DNA of 44,837 nucleotides from Fictibacillus nanhaiensis. Lineage in GTDB: Bacteria > Bacillota > Bacilli > Bacillales > Fictibacillaceae. Positions 1 to 7,320 of the stretch are shown one piece after another; positions within the stretch are counted from its first letter, which is position 1; every line of letters begins with the position of its first letter. The notes beneath the pieces were generated by a model, which was not told the origin of the DNA, did no database searches, and saw nothing but the letters and a program-made list of their open reading frames with translations. Both the position numbers and the translations under genes were made by a program. The stretch is taken from assembly GCA_017052515.1 (NCBI GenBank), contig JAFHKR010000032.1, forward strand, positions 1 to 44,837, read 5' to 3'.

Positions 1-98
1 AAAAAGTAGATCAATACATGAAGTATTACAATGAGGAGCGAATTCAAGAAAAATTAGGCTACCACACCCCTATTGAAATGGGGAGTATGGCAGCCTAA
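1..98 (+). CDS. IS3-family transposase OrfB, C-terminal fragment
   Basis: Open from the window edge to TAA at 96-98 (frame from position 3). The 31 residues read VDQYMKYYNEERIQEKLGYH followed by TPIEMGSMAA, the typical C-terminus of an IS3-family DDE transposase (integrase core, YNxxRxxxxLGYxTPxE motif). The rest lies outside the window. The same end occurs inverted at the right edge. Family assignment is secure; the IS name is not known. Confidence 0.88.
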   Translation, partial: KVDQYMKYYNEERIQEKLGYHTPIEMGSMAA

Positions 99-139
99 CA
101 GGTGTTTTATTAATGTCCCAATTGACTATGTCAGTCTAC
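1..139. repeat. Left copy of 139-bp terminal inverted repeat (IS end)
   Basis: Bases 1-139 are the exact reverse complement of 44697-44835. The repeat holds the transposase C-terminus and about 40 bp after its stop, ending at ...GACTATGTCAGTCTAC, which is probably the IS tip. Identity stops sharply here, marking the boundary between IS and chromosome. Confidence 0.9.
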
Positions 140-152
140 TGTCCGGTTTTCT

Positions 153-1007
153 TTAGTATCCTCGATACACGTATTCTTCTTTTGGTTTTTCGATCTCTTT
201 CCAATCCTTCACCTTTACATAAGGAATATCGGCTTTGAATGGCTGATAATATTGGGTCTCGATACTACCTTTAATCTCAATCCATTTGTCGTTAGGAAAT
301 GATGTACCTTTTGGGAATTCAACCATCATGCCAAAAACGCCAGAATCGGCAATACAGTGGATGATACCAAAACGTAGAAGAAAGAGTTCGTTCGATTTTG
401 AAGTTTGATCTTCTGCGTTGTACGTGAACCCTTTAAACTGAACCTGTTTTCCGAGGAAAATACCAGGTTTATAATAGATACTCTCCATGCCTTTGAGATA
501 GTTCTTGTCGTTTAACTCTACTTGGTTTCCTTTTGTAAAGGGCTTCAGTTCTTGATCCATAATAGAATTGTAGCTTTCTTTTCCATAATAGACACTTGTA
601 TCTGGCTTTAAAAATTGGTGCTCACCAAAATCGCCTTCGTTCTCAAGGCCTTTAAAGTGGAACCCTTTTGTTTTTACGGTTTCAGAATCAAGAGAAGCGA
701 TAGGAAAGAATAAACCGGAAATGATCGGGAAAATGAGTATGCTGTTTACCGTTACATTTTTTAATCGAGAAGGTTTCTTATGATGATCGTGTCCACAATC
801 AGGTGTGCATGAATCATCGTGTTCATGTTCGCCATCATCACTCTTTCCATAAATATAGAACTGAACGAGCGTTAAAAACCCTAGAATGAATATGGCAGAA
901 AACGAGATATAGGAATACTTCATATTGATGTATTTGCTAATGTCACCTGTAGCATGCAGATGCATGAACAAAAAGGTAAATCCGATTAAGATTAAGATTC
1001 GAATCAT
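153..1007 (-). CDS. ycgQ: YcgQ-like TIGR03943-family membrane protein, partner of YcgR
   Basis: 284 aa. Two N-terminal membrane segments (about residues 1-20 and 33-53) are followed by a loop rich in His, Asp and Cys (GEHEHDDSCTPDCGHDHHKK, about 59-78) that looks metal-binding. A third hydrophobic stretch (about 87-105) precedes a large extracytoplasmic domain. This is the architecture of B. subtilis YcgQ (DUF1980/TIGR03943), which pairs with a DUF318 permease. The ATG follows GAGGAGGTG. It lies 15 bp after the permease gene, so the two form an operon. A transported substrate is not established for the family; the His-rich loop suggests a divalent metal such as zinc, which is inference. Confidence 0.85.
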   Translation of the reverse strand: MIRILILIGFTFLFMHLHATGDISKYINMKYSYISFSAIFILGFLTLVQFYIYGKSDDGEHEHDDSCTPDCGHDHHKKPSRLKNVTVNSILIFPIISGLFFPIASLDSETVKTKGFHFKGLENEGDFGEHQFLKPDTSVYYGKESYNSIMDQELKPFTKGNQVELNDKNYLKGMESIYYKPGIFLGKQVQFKGFTYNAEDQTSKSNELFLLRFGIIHCIADSGVFGMMVEFPKGTSFPNDKWIEIKGSIETQYYQPFKADIPYVKVKDWKEIEKPKEEYVYRGY

Positions 1008-1022
1008 AGAGATACACCTCCT

Positions 1023-1934
1023 CTAAAGAAATAGAGATCCGACTAGAACAAGGATCGTGATATAACCAACAAGACTAACCACAAGTTTTTTCTTAAACGC
1101 AGCTAGCATCATAAGAACGTTCTTCACATCTAACATCGGACCATAGACAAGGAACGCAACGATCGAACCAATTGTAAATGTACTTTGAAACGAAGACGCG
1201 ATGAAAGCATCAGCTTCTGAACAAAGTGAGAGTATAAAAGCCAATCCCATCATCACAAGTGAAGAGGATACTTCACCTTGTCCAATCTCTAGAAGTGTTG
1301 ATGTTTTTACGTACGTTTGCATACTCGCAGCAATCAAAGCACCGATCACCAAGTATTTTCCGACAGAGAAGAATTCTTCTACCGCATGCACAAACGTACC
1401 TTTCAATTTGTTGTAAAAAGAAACCTTTGGAAGTGAGACCGTTGCAGCTATTTCGTTGTTGGACGGTGATAGGGAAACAGCACCTAACTCGTTTTTAAGT
1501 ACTTTTGAATTTTTAAATTGGACGACAAGGATAAATCCTAATAAGATAGCTACAATCATAGCAAGTCCGCCTCGATAGATCATGACTTCCCATCTGTTAC
1601 CGAACGCTACATACGTTGAAAATAAGACGACAGGATTGATGATCGGACCTGTAAGCATAAAGGGGATCGCAGCAAAAACAGGAACGCCTTTTTCGATCAG
1701 CTTTCTTGTGATCGGTACGATTCCGCACTCACACGCAGGAAAAATGGCACCTAAAATTGCCCCAAACAAAACCGCACCTATCTTATTCTTAGGCATGATT
1801 CGTGCCACCATCTCCTCAGTGACAAACATCTGTATGAAACCTGCAATGAGCACTCCAATTAGAACGAACGGCAGTGCTTCGATGAGGATGCTTATAAATA
1901 CGGTATTCATCTGTAAAAACGATTTGTCGAGCAT
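1023..1934 (-). CDS. ycgR: DUF318/ArsP_1-family permease (YcgR-like)
   Basis: 303 aa, about eight hydrophobic segments in two halves separated by a hydrophilic linker (about residues 148-180). The conserved PACECGIVP motif (about 66-74) and the SEADAFIASSF motif near residue 240 mark the DUF318 / ArsP_1 permease family. Start ATG is preceded by TTGGAGGAA. It is the first gene of the minus-strand pair with the YcgQ-like gene. ArsP members export organoarsenicals, whereas the YcgR branch has no proven substrate. No Zur-like operator was recognised upstream. Confidence 0.85.
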   Translation of the reverse strand: MLDKSFLQMNTVFISILIEALPFVLIGVLIAGFIQMFVTEEMVARIMPKNKIGAVLFGAILGAIFPACECGIVPITRKLIEKGVPVFAAIPFMLTGPIINPVVLFSTYVAFGNRWEVMIYRGGLAMIVAILLGFILVVQFKNSKVLKNELGAVSLSPSNNEIAATVSLPKVSFYNKLKGTFVHAVEEFFSVGKYLVIGALIAASMQTYVKTSTLLEIGQGEVSSSLVMMGLAFILSLCSEADAFIASSFQSTFTIGSIVAFLVYGPMLDVKNVLMMLAAFKKKLVVSLVGYITILVLVGSLFL

Positions 1935-2073
1935 CCGATAATTCCTCCAACTCTATAAACTACCTATCATCATAAAATATAAACTTTATGAAGTAAATTT
2001 TTATTTTGCAATATCCCCACTATAACGTATGGGCCGAAGGAAAATAAATAGCTAATGAAGAATTAGAAGATAA

Positions 2074-2111
2074 TGGGAAATGGGGTCTGACCCCAAACCA
2101 TTTATTTCCCA
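2074..2111. repeat. Nested palindrome with GGGGTC-T-GACCCC core
   Basis: The inner palindrome TGGGGTCTGACCCCA (2081-2095) sits within outer arms TGGGAAAT (2074-2081) and ATTTCCCA (2104-2111). The GGGGTC(A/T)GACCCC core resembles a short palindromic motif found repeatedly in intergenic DNA of many bacteria, often as REP-like elements. It lies about 30 bp before the VanW-family start. It could be a REP-type repeat or a cruciform regulatory site. Confidence 0.55.
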
Positions 2112-2140
2112 TCATGATATTGAGCAAAAGGGGTAAGCAA

Positions 2141-2968
2141 ATGAACCATTTTGACCTGCGTCCGAAGCGGCGATCGCCTTTACGAATCTCGTTAGGGAAA
2201 AAGTATTATACGTTTAGAAGATATATTGAATGGTTTACAGATGAAAAGACTTATGCCAAAACCAGAAAGAGTGAACAACTCCCTTTTGTACATTCTTCGC
2301 ATCAGACGATTCTTCTTCGTAAATTAAAAGATGTAGAGATGTGGTATCAGCATAATAAAGTGAAAAACCTCCGAATTGCTATCAAACAATTAAACGGAAT
2401 CGTAGTCCAGCCAGGGGAAACTTTTTCGTATTGGAAGAGCATCGGAACCACTACACGCTCGAAAGGGTATGTGGATGGTATGGTCTTGTTTTATGGAAAG
2501 TTTAAGAAGGGAACAGGTGGTGGGCTCTGTCAGCTCTCAAACCTGATCTATTGGTTGACGTTGCATACTCCGCTTTCTGTAACCGAACGTCATCGTCACA
2601 GTTATGATGTGTTTCCGGACTCTAAGCGTACACAGCCATTTGGAAGCGGGGCAACTTGTGCTTATAACTATCTGGACTTGCAGATTAAGAACACGACGAA
2701 TCAGGCCTACCAGCTTCACTTATACGTAACAGATACCCATCTTGTAGGAGAATGGCGAACAGATCAAGAACCATTACAATCGTATGAAGTGTATGAAAAG
2801 GAACATTGGATCACGCCTGCTTATTGGGGTGGATATTTAAGGCATAACTTAATCCATCGAAAAGTATTTAATCGCCAAAGAAAACAAATCGATGATGAAT
2901 ATGTCACGGAGAATCATGCCATCATGATGTATGAGCCACTGCTTGAAGCTAGTCAAAAGAACGCATAG
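2141..2968 (+). CDS. VanW family protein
   Basis: 275 aa from ATG 2141, chosen because AAAGGGG lies 7 bases upstream; an earlier in-frame ATG at 2114 falls at the edge of a palindrome and lacks a ribosome site. The C-terminal two thirds carry the VanW signature: QPGETFSYW (about residue 91), GGGLCQLSNLIYW (about 127) and HRHSYDVFP. There is no signal peptide, so it is probably cytoplasmic. VanW proteins accompany some vancomycin-resistance clusters but their biochemical role is unknown, and no van genes are here. It is convergent with the next gene and shares its terminator. Confidence 0.85.
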   Translation: MNHFDLRPKRRSPLRISLGKKYYTFRRYIEWFTDEKTYAKTRKSEQLPFVHSSHQTILLRKLKDVEMWYQHNKVKNLRIAIKQLNGIVVQPGETFSYWKSIGTTTRSKGYVDGMVLFYGKFKKGTGGGLCQLSNLIYWLTLHTPLSVTERHRHSYDVFPDSKRTQPFGSGATCAYNYLDLQIKNTTNQAYQLHLYVTDTHLVGEWRTDQEPLQSYEVYEKEHWITPAYWGGYLRHNLIHRKVFNRQRKQIDDEYVTENHAIMMYEPLLEASQKNA

Positions 2969-2972
2969 ATAA

Positions 2973-3012
2973 AAACCCTTGGCCCATTTTACGGCTGAGG
3001 GTTTGTTTAAAT
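2973..3012. terminator. Bidirectional terminator hairpin
   Basis: AAACCCTTGGCC (2973-2984) pairs with GGCTGAGGGTTT (2993-3004) with two central mismatches, between convergent genes. T-rich sequence follows on the plus strand and A-rich sequence precedes, so it can serve both directions. Confidence 0.7.
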
Positions 3013-3023
3013 CGATTGAATCA

Positions 3024-3728
3024 TTACCTTTCCTGTAAGTGAGTCAAGCCTAAAAGTTCCAACAAAGCCTCAGGTTTCATCTGTTTTCGTTCATCGGCTG
3101 TTTTTAACGTAAAAGAGGGTAGAAGGGGATCATAATGAATCTCAATCTTTTCCCCGTTCACATCAACAATTCCAAATTCCTTTTGTAAAGGAGCATCGTC
3201 TTTATTTACAGCGTCTTCGTCGACCATTTTTATAAACTGTTCTATCTTATTTTGATCGGTAATCTTATTGCAGTTAACTGCGTTTTTATTAAGGTAAACG
3301 CAAATGCTTCTGGGTTTCTGATCAATCCACATCGTCTTATGCAAAACGGGGTTTAGGTCAAAAGTAGTCTCAGTTTCGTTAGCATAAGGGTTCCAGCCAC
3401 CACCAATATGTAGTTCTTTATCCTTTTTTTGAAATCTCAACATAAAGCCTCCCGAATCTTCTATAGAAGCTTGTTTAAAAACGAGCTTCCAGCCATGATT
3501 CGGAAGAGTGTCTCTATAAAATTTATAGATATCATACCAATGATTTCCCTTTATCAAGTAATGATGTTCTTGAAATTCTAATCCATCGTATAGGGGGAGG
3601 TCGTTGCGATTCTCAGGAACTATGGAAACTGATGAGTAACGATTTTCTTCTAGCACGTACTTATATATTGCGACACTTGAGATGATCAATAAAATGAAAA
3701 CAAAAGAAATTACGATTCTTTTTTTCAA
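3024..3728 (-). CDS. Membrane-anchored protein of unknown function
   Basis: 234 aa from a TTG start; AAAGGTGG lies about 10 bases upstream. One N-terminal membrane segment (about residues 4-22) has no lipobox, so the protein is probably anchored with a large extracytoplasmic domain. That domain has mixed alpha/beta character (DLPLYDGLEFQEHHYLIKG, then HWYDIYKFYRDTLPNHGWKL), and this first part resembles small domains seen in other Bacillus surface proteins. I do not recognise a catalytic motif. It stands alone, convergent with the VanW-like gene. Confidence 0.7.
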   Translation of the reverse strand: MKKRIVISFVFILLIISSVAIYKYVLEENRYSSVSIVPENRNDLPLYDGLEFQEHHYLIKGNHWYDIYKFYRDTLPNHGWKLVFKQASIEDSGGFMLRFQKKDKELHIGGGWNPYANETETTFDLNPVLHKTMWIDQKPRSICVYLNKNAVNCNKITDQNKIEQFIKMVDEDAVNKDDAPLQKEFGIVDVNGEKIEIHYDPLLPSFTLKTADERKQMKPEALLELLGLTHLQER

Positions 3729-3940
3729 TACTTCATTCCACCTTTCATAACTACATTATATTTTAACAGATTAAGGAAATATGAAGGTTATTTATCCATC
3801 ACTAGGTACCGTTTATTCATTGTCAAAATAAAAAGCATAGCTTATTGTAGATAAATGCTGTATTCCTATAAAATGTTTCAAACCACTGAAAAAAGTTAAA
3901 GAAATTAGGGAAATGATAATAAATGAAAGAAGGTGTAATC

Positions 3941-4894
3941 ATGGTCCGCACAATCGCTATCATCGATCATAAAGTAATCATTAATCCACCGTTTCGACAG
4001 ATCAATGAAATGAAACCTGATTGGTTCTGGGTTGACTTTGACTGTCCGACATCAGGTGAAACCAATTTATTGCGCACTTTTTTTGACTTCCATCCCCTTG
4101 CTGTTGAGGACTGTGTGAATGCCTTGCAACGTCCAAAAGTAGAATTTTATGAAGGTCATCTGTTTTATGTGGTGCACGCTCTCGACAAAAAGACACTTGA
4201 AGCAACTGAAGTTGATATCTTTACAACAAAAAACTGTGTGGTTACGTATCATAAAACAAACGTTCCAGAGATTGATTTTGTGTGGAATTATTTAAGTGGA
4301 CTAGAGACTGTTCCGCCTGAACTTGGTAAAAATGAGCTTCTTCATAAGTTGATGGATAAACTAGTAGATATGTATTTCCCCATTATGCATGAACTAGAAG
4401 AACGAGTCATTTCTATCGAAAGCAATGAAGATGATGAAGCACCTAAAATCATTAATCAGATCTTTGATATTAGAGGAGATCTCTTAACATTAAGAAAAAC
4501 GGTCGTACCTATGCGGGAGCTTTTGTATCGGATGCTCGAGTCAAAACGAGTGGGTTTAGATGCAGAAGAAAGGTCCTACTTTCATGATATTTACGATCAT
4601 CTCCTGAGGTTAACAGATATGATGACTTCAGCCAGAGAGATGACATCGGATATTCGTGATAATTATATTTCTCTTAACTCTTACCGTATGAACAATATCA
4701 TGAAAACATTAACCGTCATCACAACAATTTTTATGCCGCTAACGTTTATCGCAGGTCTTTACGGGATGAACTTTGCAAACATGCCAGAGCTTCAAACAAA
4801 AAATGGCTATTTCTATGTATTAGGTTTTATGGTCTTATTAGGCGCGGTTATGTCCATTTGGTTTAAGAAAAAAGGTTGGTTCGAGCAAGACTGA
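3941..4894 (+). CDS. corA: CorA-family divalent metal (Mg2+/Co2+) transporter
   Basis: 317 aa from ATG 3941, preceded at the right distance by AGAAGGTG; the upstream ATG at 3923 is part of that region and lacks its own site. The long acidic N-terminal cytoplasmic domain is followed by two C-terminal membrane helices (about 255-274 and 290-310). The loop holds the GMN signature (YGMNFANMPEL, GMN about 275-277), the CorA selectivity motif. A KKKGWF tail follows. Length matches Bacillus CorA proteins (about 320 aa). No M-box magnesium riboswitch was seen in the 212 bp upstream, so its control may not be by that route. Confidence 0.92.
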   Translation: MVRTIAIIDHKVIINPPFRQINEMKPDWFWVDFDCPTSGETNLLRTFFDFHPLAVEDCVNALQRPKVEFYEGHLFYVVHALDKKTLEATEVDIFTTKNCVVTYHKTNVPEIDFVWNYLSGLETVPPELGKNELLHKLMDKLVDMYFPIMHELEERVISIESNEDDEAPKIINQIFDIRGDLLTLRKTVVPMRELLYRMLESKRVGLDAEERSYFHDIYDHLLRLTDMMTSAREMTSDIRDNYISLNSYRMNNIMKTLTVITTIFMPLTFIAGLYGMNFANMPELQTKNGYFYVLGFMVLLGAVMSIWFKKKGWFEQD

Positions 4895-4899
4895 GTACC

Positions 4900-4925
4900 G
4901 TTTAAAAAATGCTTAACAGGGGAAC
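4900..4925 (+). promoter_or_regulatory. Sigma-B-like promoter for the YflT-type stress gene
   Basis: GTTTAA (4900-4905), a 14-base spacer, then GGGAAC (4920-4925), compared with the sigma-B consensus GTTTAA-N12-15-GGGTAT. The -35 is perfect and the -10 matches four of six. Transcription would start about 27 bases before the ATG at 4959. Confidence 0.65.
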
Positions 4926-4958
4926 CTACTTGTAAAGAACCGTTTGGAGGGAAACCAA

Positions 4959-5390
4959 ATGAAAAAAGATATAATCGGTACATATACCAAAGAAGAAGAA
5001 GCGGTTGGCGCAATCAAAGCATTGGTCGAAAAAGGATATCATCCATCTGATATTTCAATCGTTGCGAAAGATGATGAGATGGTTGACCAAGTTGCAGATG
5101 AAACTCATGTAAATGAAAGAAAAATTACGGAAGATGATGCAGACAGTGCTACATATGGCACAATCGCAGGTTTTCTAACAGGTATTGGAGGAGGAATTGC
5201 CGTCCCTGGCCTCGGAGTACCAGGAGTCGGACCACTTCTTGCAGCTGGACCTTTTGCTTCAATGTTTGATCACGATGAAGCGGATATGAAAGAAATCCTG
5301 CAAAACATGGACGTTTCGGAAAGTGATGCAGAGCGTTATATGCAGGATCTACAAGATGGGAAGATCTTAGTTATGGTTGAAAGAAAATAA
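4959..5390 (+). CDS. General stress protein 17M-like (YflT domain) protein
   Basis: 143 aa from ATG 4959, with GGAGGG (4946-4951) as ribosome site. Residues 1-50 (DIIGTYTKEEEAVGAIKALV, DISIVAKD) match the N-terminal YflT / general stress 17M fold (PF11181), an alpha/beta domain. The middle (about 63-93) is a Gly/Pro/Ala-rich hydrophobic stretch (TIAGFLTGIGGGIAVPGLG) typical of these proteins, and the C-terminus has a second small domain (ESDAERYMQDLQDGKILVMV). In B. subtilis, relatives belong to the sigma-B general stress regulon, in line with the promoter seen here. Molecular function is unknown. Confidence 0.88.
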   Translation: MKKDIIGTYTKEEEAVGAIKALVEKGYHPSDISIVAKDDEMVDQVADETHVNERKITEDDADSATYGTIAGFLTGIGGGIAVPGLGVPGVGPLLAAGPFASMFDHDEADMKEILQNMDVSESDAERYMQDLQDGKILVMVERK

Positions 5391-5399
5391 AATCAGAAG

Positions 5400-5424
5400 G
5401 GCACCTTTAATAGGTGTCTTTTAT
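5400..5424 (+). terminator. Terminator after the YflT-type gene
   Basis: GGCACCT (5400-5406), 5-base loop, AGGTGTC (5412-5418), then TTTT. It separates the stress gene from the next gene. Confidence 0.75.
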
Positions 5425-5491
5425 ACTTTTTTGAAACTCTTTCCATTGTTTATTCGTAATACTGTATATAAGATACGTGGGGTGTTTAAAC

Positions 5492-6037
5492 ATGGAACTC
5501 TTTTTGAATGTGTTTTTTGGAATCTTAATCGTATTAGGAATCTTGGCAGCCGTTTATTACCTTTTAAAAAATGTAAAAGACAAAAAAAGAGCAGTTCCGG
5601 TCTATGGACTTTCTTATAGTGGAGAATATACACAGAAGAATTTTTGGACACATGAGATTATGATTGTGGTCATCATTACACAAGGCTTTGGTCTGCTGAA
5701 ACTTTCGATGCCTGTAAATGTTTTAATGATTTGTTTATTGGTGTTTCTTACACTTCTCTATTTTACTCAAATTTGGCGAGGTGCGATCGGGAAAAAAGGC
5801 GTTGTATCGGCTACTAAATTTTATGATTGGAACCAGATTGAATCAGTGGATTGGATCACTGGACTTCAAGCAGAAAATCCAGGATATCCAAGTTGGGGTT
5901 TAGTTCGGTTTCATACAGGTGAACGATATGTCGAATTTGTAATCAAGAAAAAAGCTGAAGAGGAAGTGCGTTCTTTCGTTGAAGAAAGGATGAATCTTGC
6001 AAAAGCCAATTCGTTAGCTAAAATTGTTTTTAAATAA
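5492..6037 (+). CDS. Membrane protein of unknown function (DUF5673-like)
   Basis: 181 aa from ATG 5492, preceded by GTGGGGTG. Three membrane segments (about residues 4-25, 52-70 and 73-92) are followed by a soluble C-terminal domain: KKGVVSATKFYDWNQIESVD then YVEFVIKKKAEEEVRSFVEE. This is reminiscent of the PH-like / DUF5673 domain, in which a short strand, W and hydrophobic I/V pattern recurs. The assignment rests on overall pattern only. It is followed after 60 bp by another small membrane gene. Confidence 0.7.
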   Translation: MELFLNVFFGILIVLGILAAVYYLLKNVKDKKRAVPVYGLSYSGEYTQKNFWTHEIMIVVIITQGFGLLKLSMPVNVLMICLLVFLTLLYFTQIWRGAIGKKGVVSATKFYDWNQIESVDWITGLQAENPGYPSWGLVRFHTGERYVEFVIKKKAEEEVRSFVEERMNLAKANSLAKIVFK

Positions 6038-6097
6038 AGGTATTCTATCTTTTCCTAAGAATAAGATATATGTAAAAGGGAAAAGGGTGGTTTTTCC

Positions 6098-6322
6098 ATG
6101 AGGCCATATGTGAAGGCTGGACTCATTACTGCTGGGATAATCGTTCTGATCAGTACTTATCTGCTTGGAATGTATGTAGAGAAGTTAAATGTTCAAAGGG
6201 AGTCTCTTAATATGGATCCGATCCATATCATAAGTGTATTATTGGGAGCTTCACTCATCCTGATCGGATTAAGAATAAAAACGAAAAAAGATAGAGAAGC
6301 AACAGAGAACAGTGCAAAATAA
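6098..6322 (+). CDS. Small two-helix membrane protein, unknown
   Basis: 74 aa with two membrane segments (about residues 7-26 and 42-60) and a charged tail. ATG is preceded by AAAAGGGTGG. Its last five codons and stop form the left arm and loop of the following terminator. I do not recognise a family; codon use and the ribosome site support it as real. Confidence 0.65.
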   Translation: MRPYVKAGLITAGIIVLISTYLLGMYVEKLNVQRESLNMDPIHIISVLLGASLILIGLRIKTKKDREATENSAK

Positions 6323-6336
6323 GCACTGTTCTTTTA
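6307..6336 (+). terminator. Strong terminator overlapping the 3' end of the small membrane gene
   Basis: GAACAGTGC (6307-6315), loop AAAATAA containing the TAA stop, GCACTGTTC (6323-6331), then TTTT. The nine-pair stem is perfect. Confidence 0.85.
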
Positions 6337-6342
6337 CGTATT

Positions 6343-6371
6343 TTGTAGAGAGTTCCAATCTTTTGTATAAT
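6343..6371 (+). promoter_or_regulatory. Sigma-A-like promoter for the nitroreductase gene
   Basis: TTGTAG (6343-6348), 17-base spacer, TATAAT (6366-6371). The -10 is perfect and the -35 matches three or four positions. It lies right after a terminator and 41 bases before the ATG. Confidence 0.65.
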
Positions 6372-6411
6372 ACATATAGAATATCCAATACATGTGCTAG
6401 AGGAGACAATC

Positions 6412-7059
6412 ATGAAATACGAAGATTTTAAAGAAATCGTGCACGGCAGAAGAAGTGTCCGAAAGTTTACGGATCAAACAATTGCTGAAGAAGACATTTA
6501 TGAAATCATGGATTGCGCTCGTTATGCTCCGAGCGACACAAACTCACAAACATGGGAATTTATCGTGATTCGAAACAAAGATAAAGTAAAGAAAATCGAA
6601 GAGATGACGTGGGATGCTATTCATAAATTGGCTGCAAGGGCCGAAGAAAACGGAAAAACGAAGGAAGCAAAATTGCTGACGCGCTCTTTTGGTCCATACG
6701 CGACGGCGTTCTCTGGAGCACCCGTATTGATCATCTGTTTAGCCACTCCTTACGAATCTAAGTTTCGAGAAAAGATCTTTGATCCGATTGAACTTGCTGA
6801 AGAGTCAGTTTGGGAAGAGGAAGGAATCAAGAGTAGCTGTTTAGCGATCCAAAACTTGATGCTTGCAGCCCATGCGCGTGGACTTGGTACTTGCCCGATG
6901 ACTGGACCAGTACTGCTGGCACAAGATGCGATTCGTGACTTTTTAGATATTCCATCTAAGAAGCAGATCAACATGGTTATTTCGCTCGGGCATCCACAAG
7001 ATCAACCGAAAAAACTCGCAAGAAAAGCAGTAGAAGACATCGTCACATATGTAGATTGA
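6412..7059 (+). CDS. Nitroreductase family FMN-dependent oxidoreductase
   Basis: 215 aa from ATG 6412, with AGAGGAGA upstream. The N-terminal GRRSVRKFTDQTI is the FMN-phosphate contact of the nitroreductase fold; YAPSDTNSQTWEF (about residues 42-54) is the matching conserved APSxxNxQPW region. The later SCLAIQNLMLAAHARGLGTC (about 146-165) is the characteristic helix and GLG segment. Such enzymes use FMN and NAD(P)H to reduce nitro groups, quinones or related substrates; the physiological substrate is unknown. It is a single-gene unit with its own promoter. Confidence 0.9.
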   Translation: MKYEDFKEIVHGRRSVRKFTDQTIAEEDIYEIMDCARYAPSDTNSQTWEFIVIRNKDKVKKIEEMTWDAIHKLAARAEENGKTKEAKLLTRSFGPYATAFSGAPVLIICLATPYESKFREKIFDPIELAEESVWEEEGIKSSCLAIQNLMLAAHARGLGTCPMTGPVLLAQDAIRDFLDIPSKKQINMVISLGHPQDQPKKLARKAVEDIVTYVD

Positions 7060-7091
7060 TGGTGATTGGGACTTTGTAAGTTCCTTGAAAA

Positions 7092-7126
7092 GCTCGTCCA
7101 GCGGCTGAAAAGCATGCTGGACGAGC
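7092..7126. repeat. Inverted repeat after the nitroreductase gene
   Basis: GCTCGTCCAGC (7092-7102) and GCTGGACGAGC (7116-7126) form a perfect 11-bp stem with a 13-base loop. It lacks a good T-tract, so it is a doubtful terminator. Its right arm leads directly into the direct repeat at 7121. Confidence 0.7.
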
Positions 7127-7158
7127 GCCATATGAAAAATACGAGCGCCATATGAAAA
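7121..7158. repeat. Two direct copies of an 18-bp repeat with 20-bp period
   Basis: ACGAGCGCCATATGAAAA occurs at 7121-7138 and 7141-7158, exactly 20 bp apart. GAAAAGC also recurs 20 bp apart at 7087 and 7107. The 261-bp gap (7060-7320) holds no gene that I can see; a further small palindrome, ACATATA-N5-TATATGT, lies at 7261-7279. Confidence 0.75.
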
Positions 7159-7320
7159 TGCTAGGCCAACTCGTGCCATCCCTCTTAAACTCCTCATCCT
7201 CTTACCTCTTCTTAAGACTTCAGACCTACAAGAAAACCTAAGAAAAAAGGATTTTTTTCGACATATACCGAATATATGTTTCTTGAAACGTATTTTCAAT
7301 TTTAGAAAGAGGAACTTCTT

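Noticed and set aside
3729-3940. M-box magnesium riboswitch before corA
   Set aside because: No conserved M-box cores or terminator; the region is AT-rich and unstructured apart from a weak hairpin.
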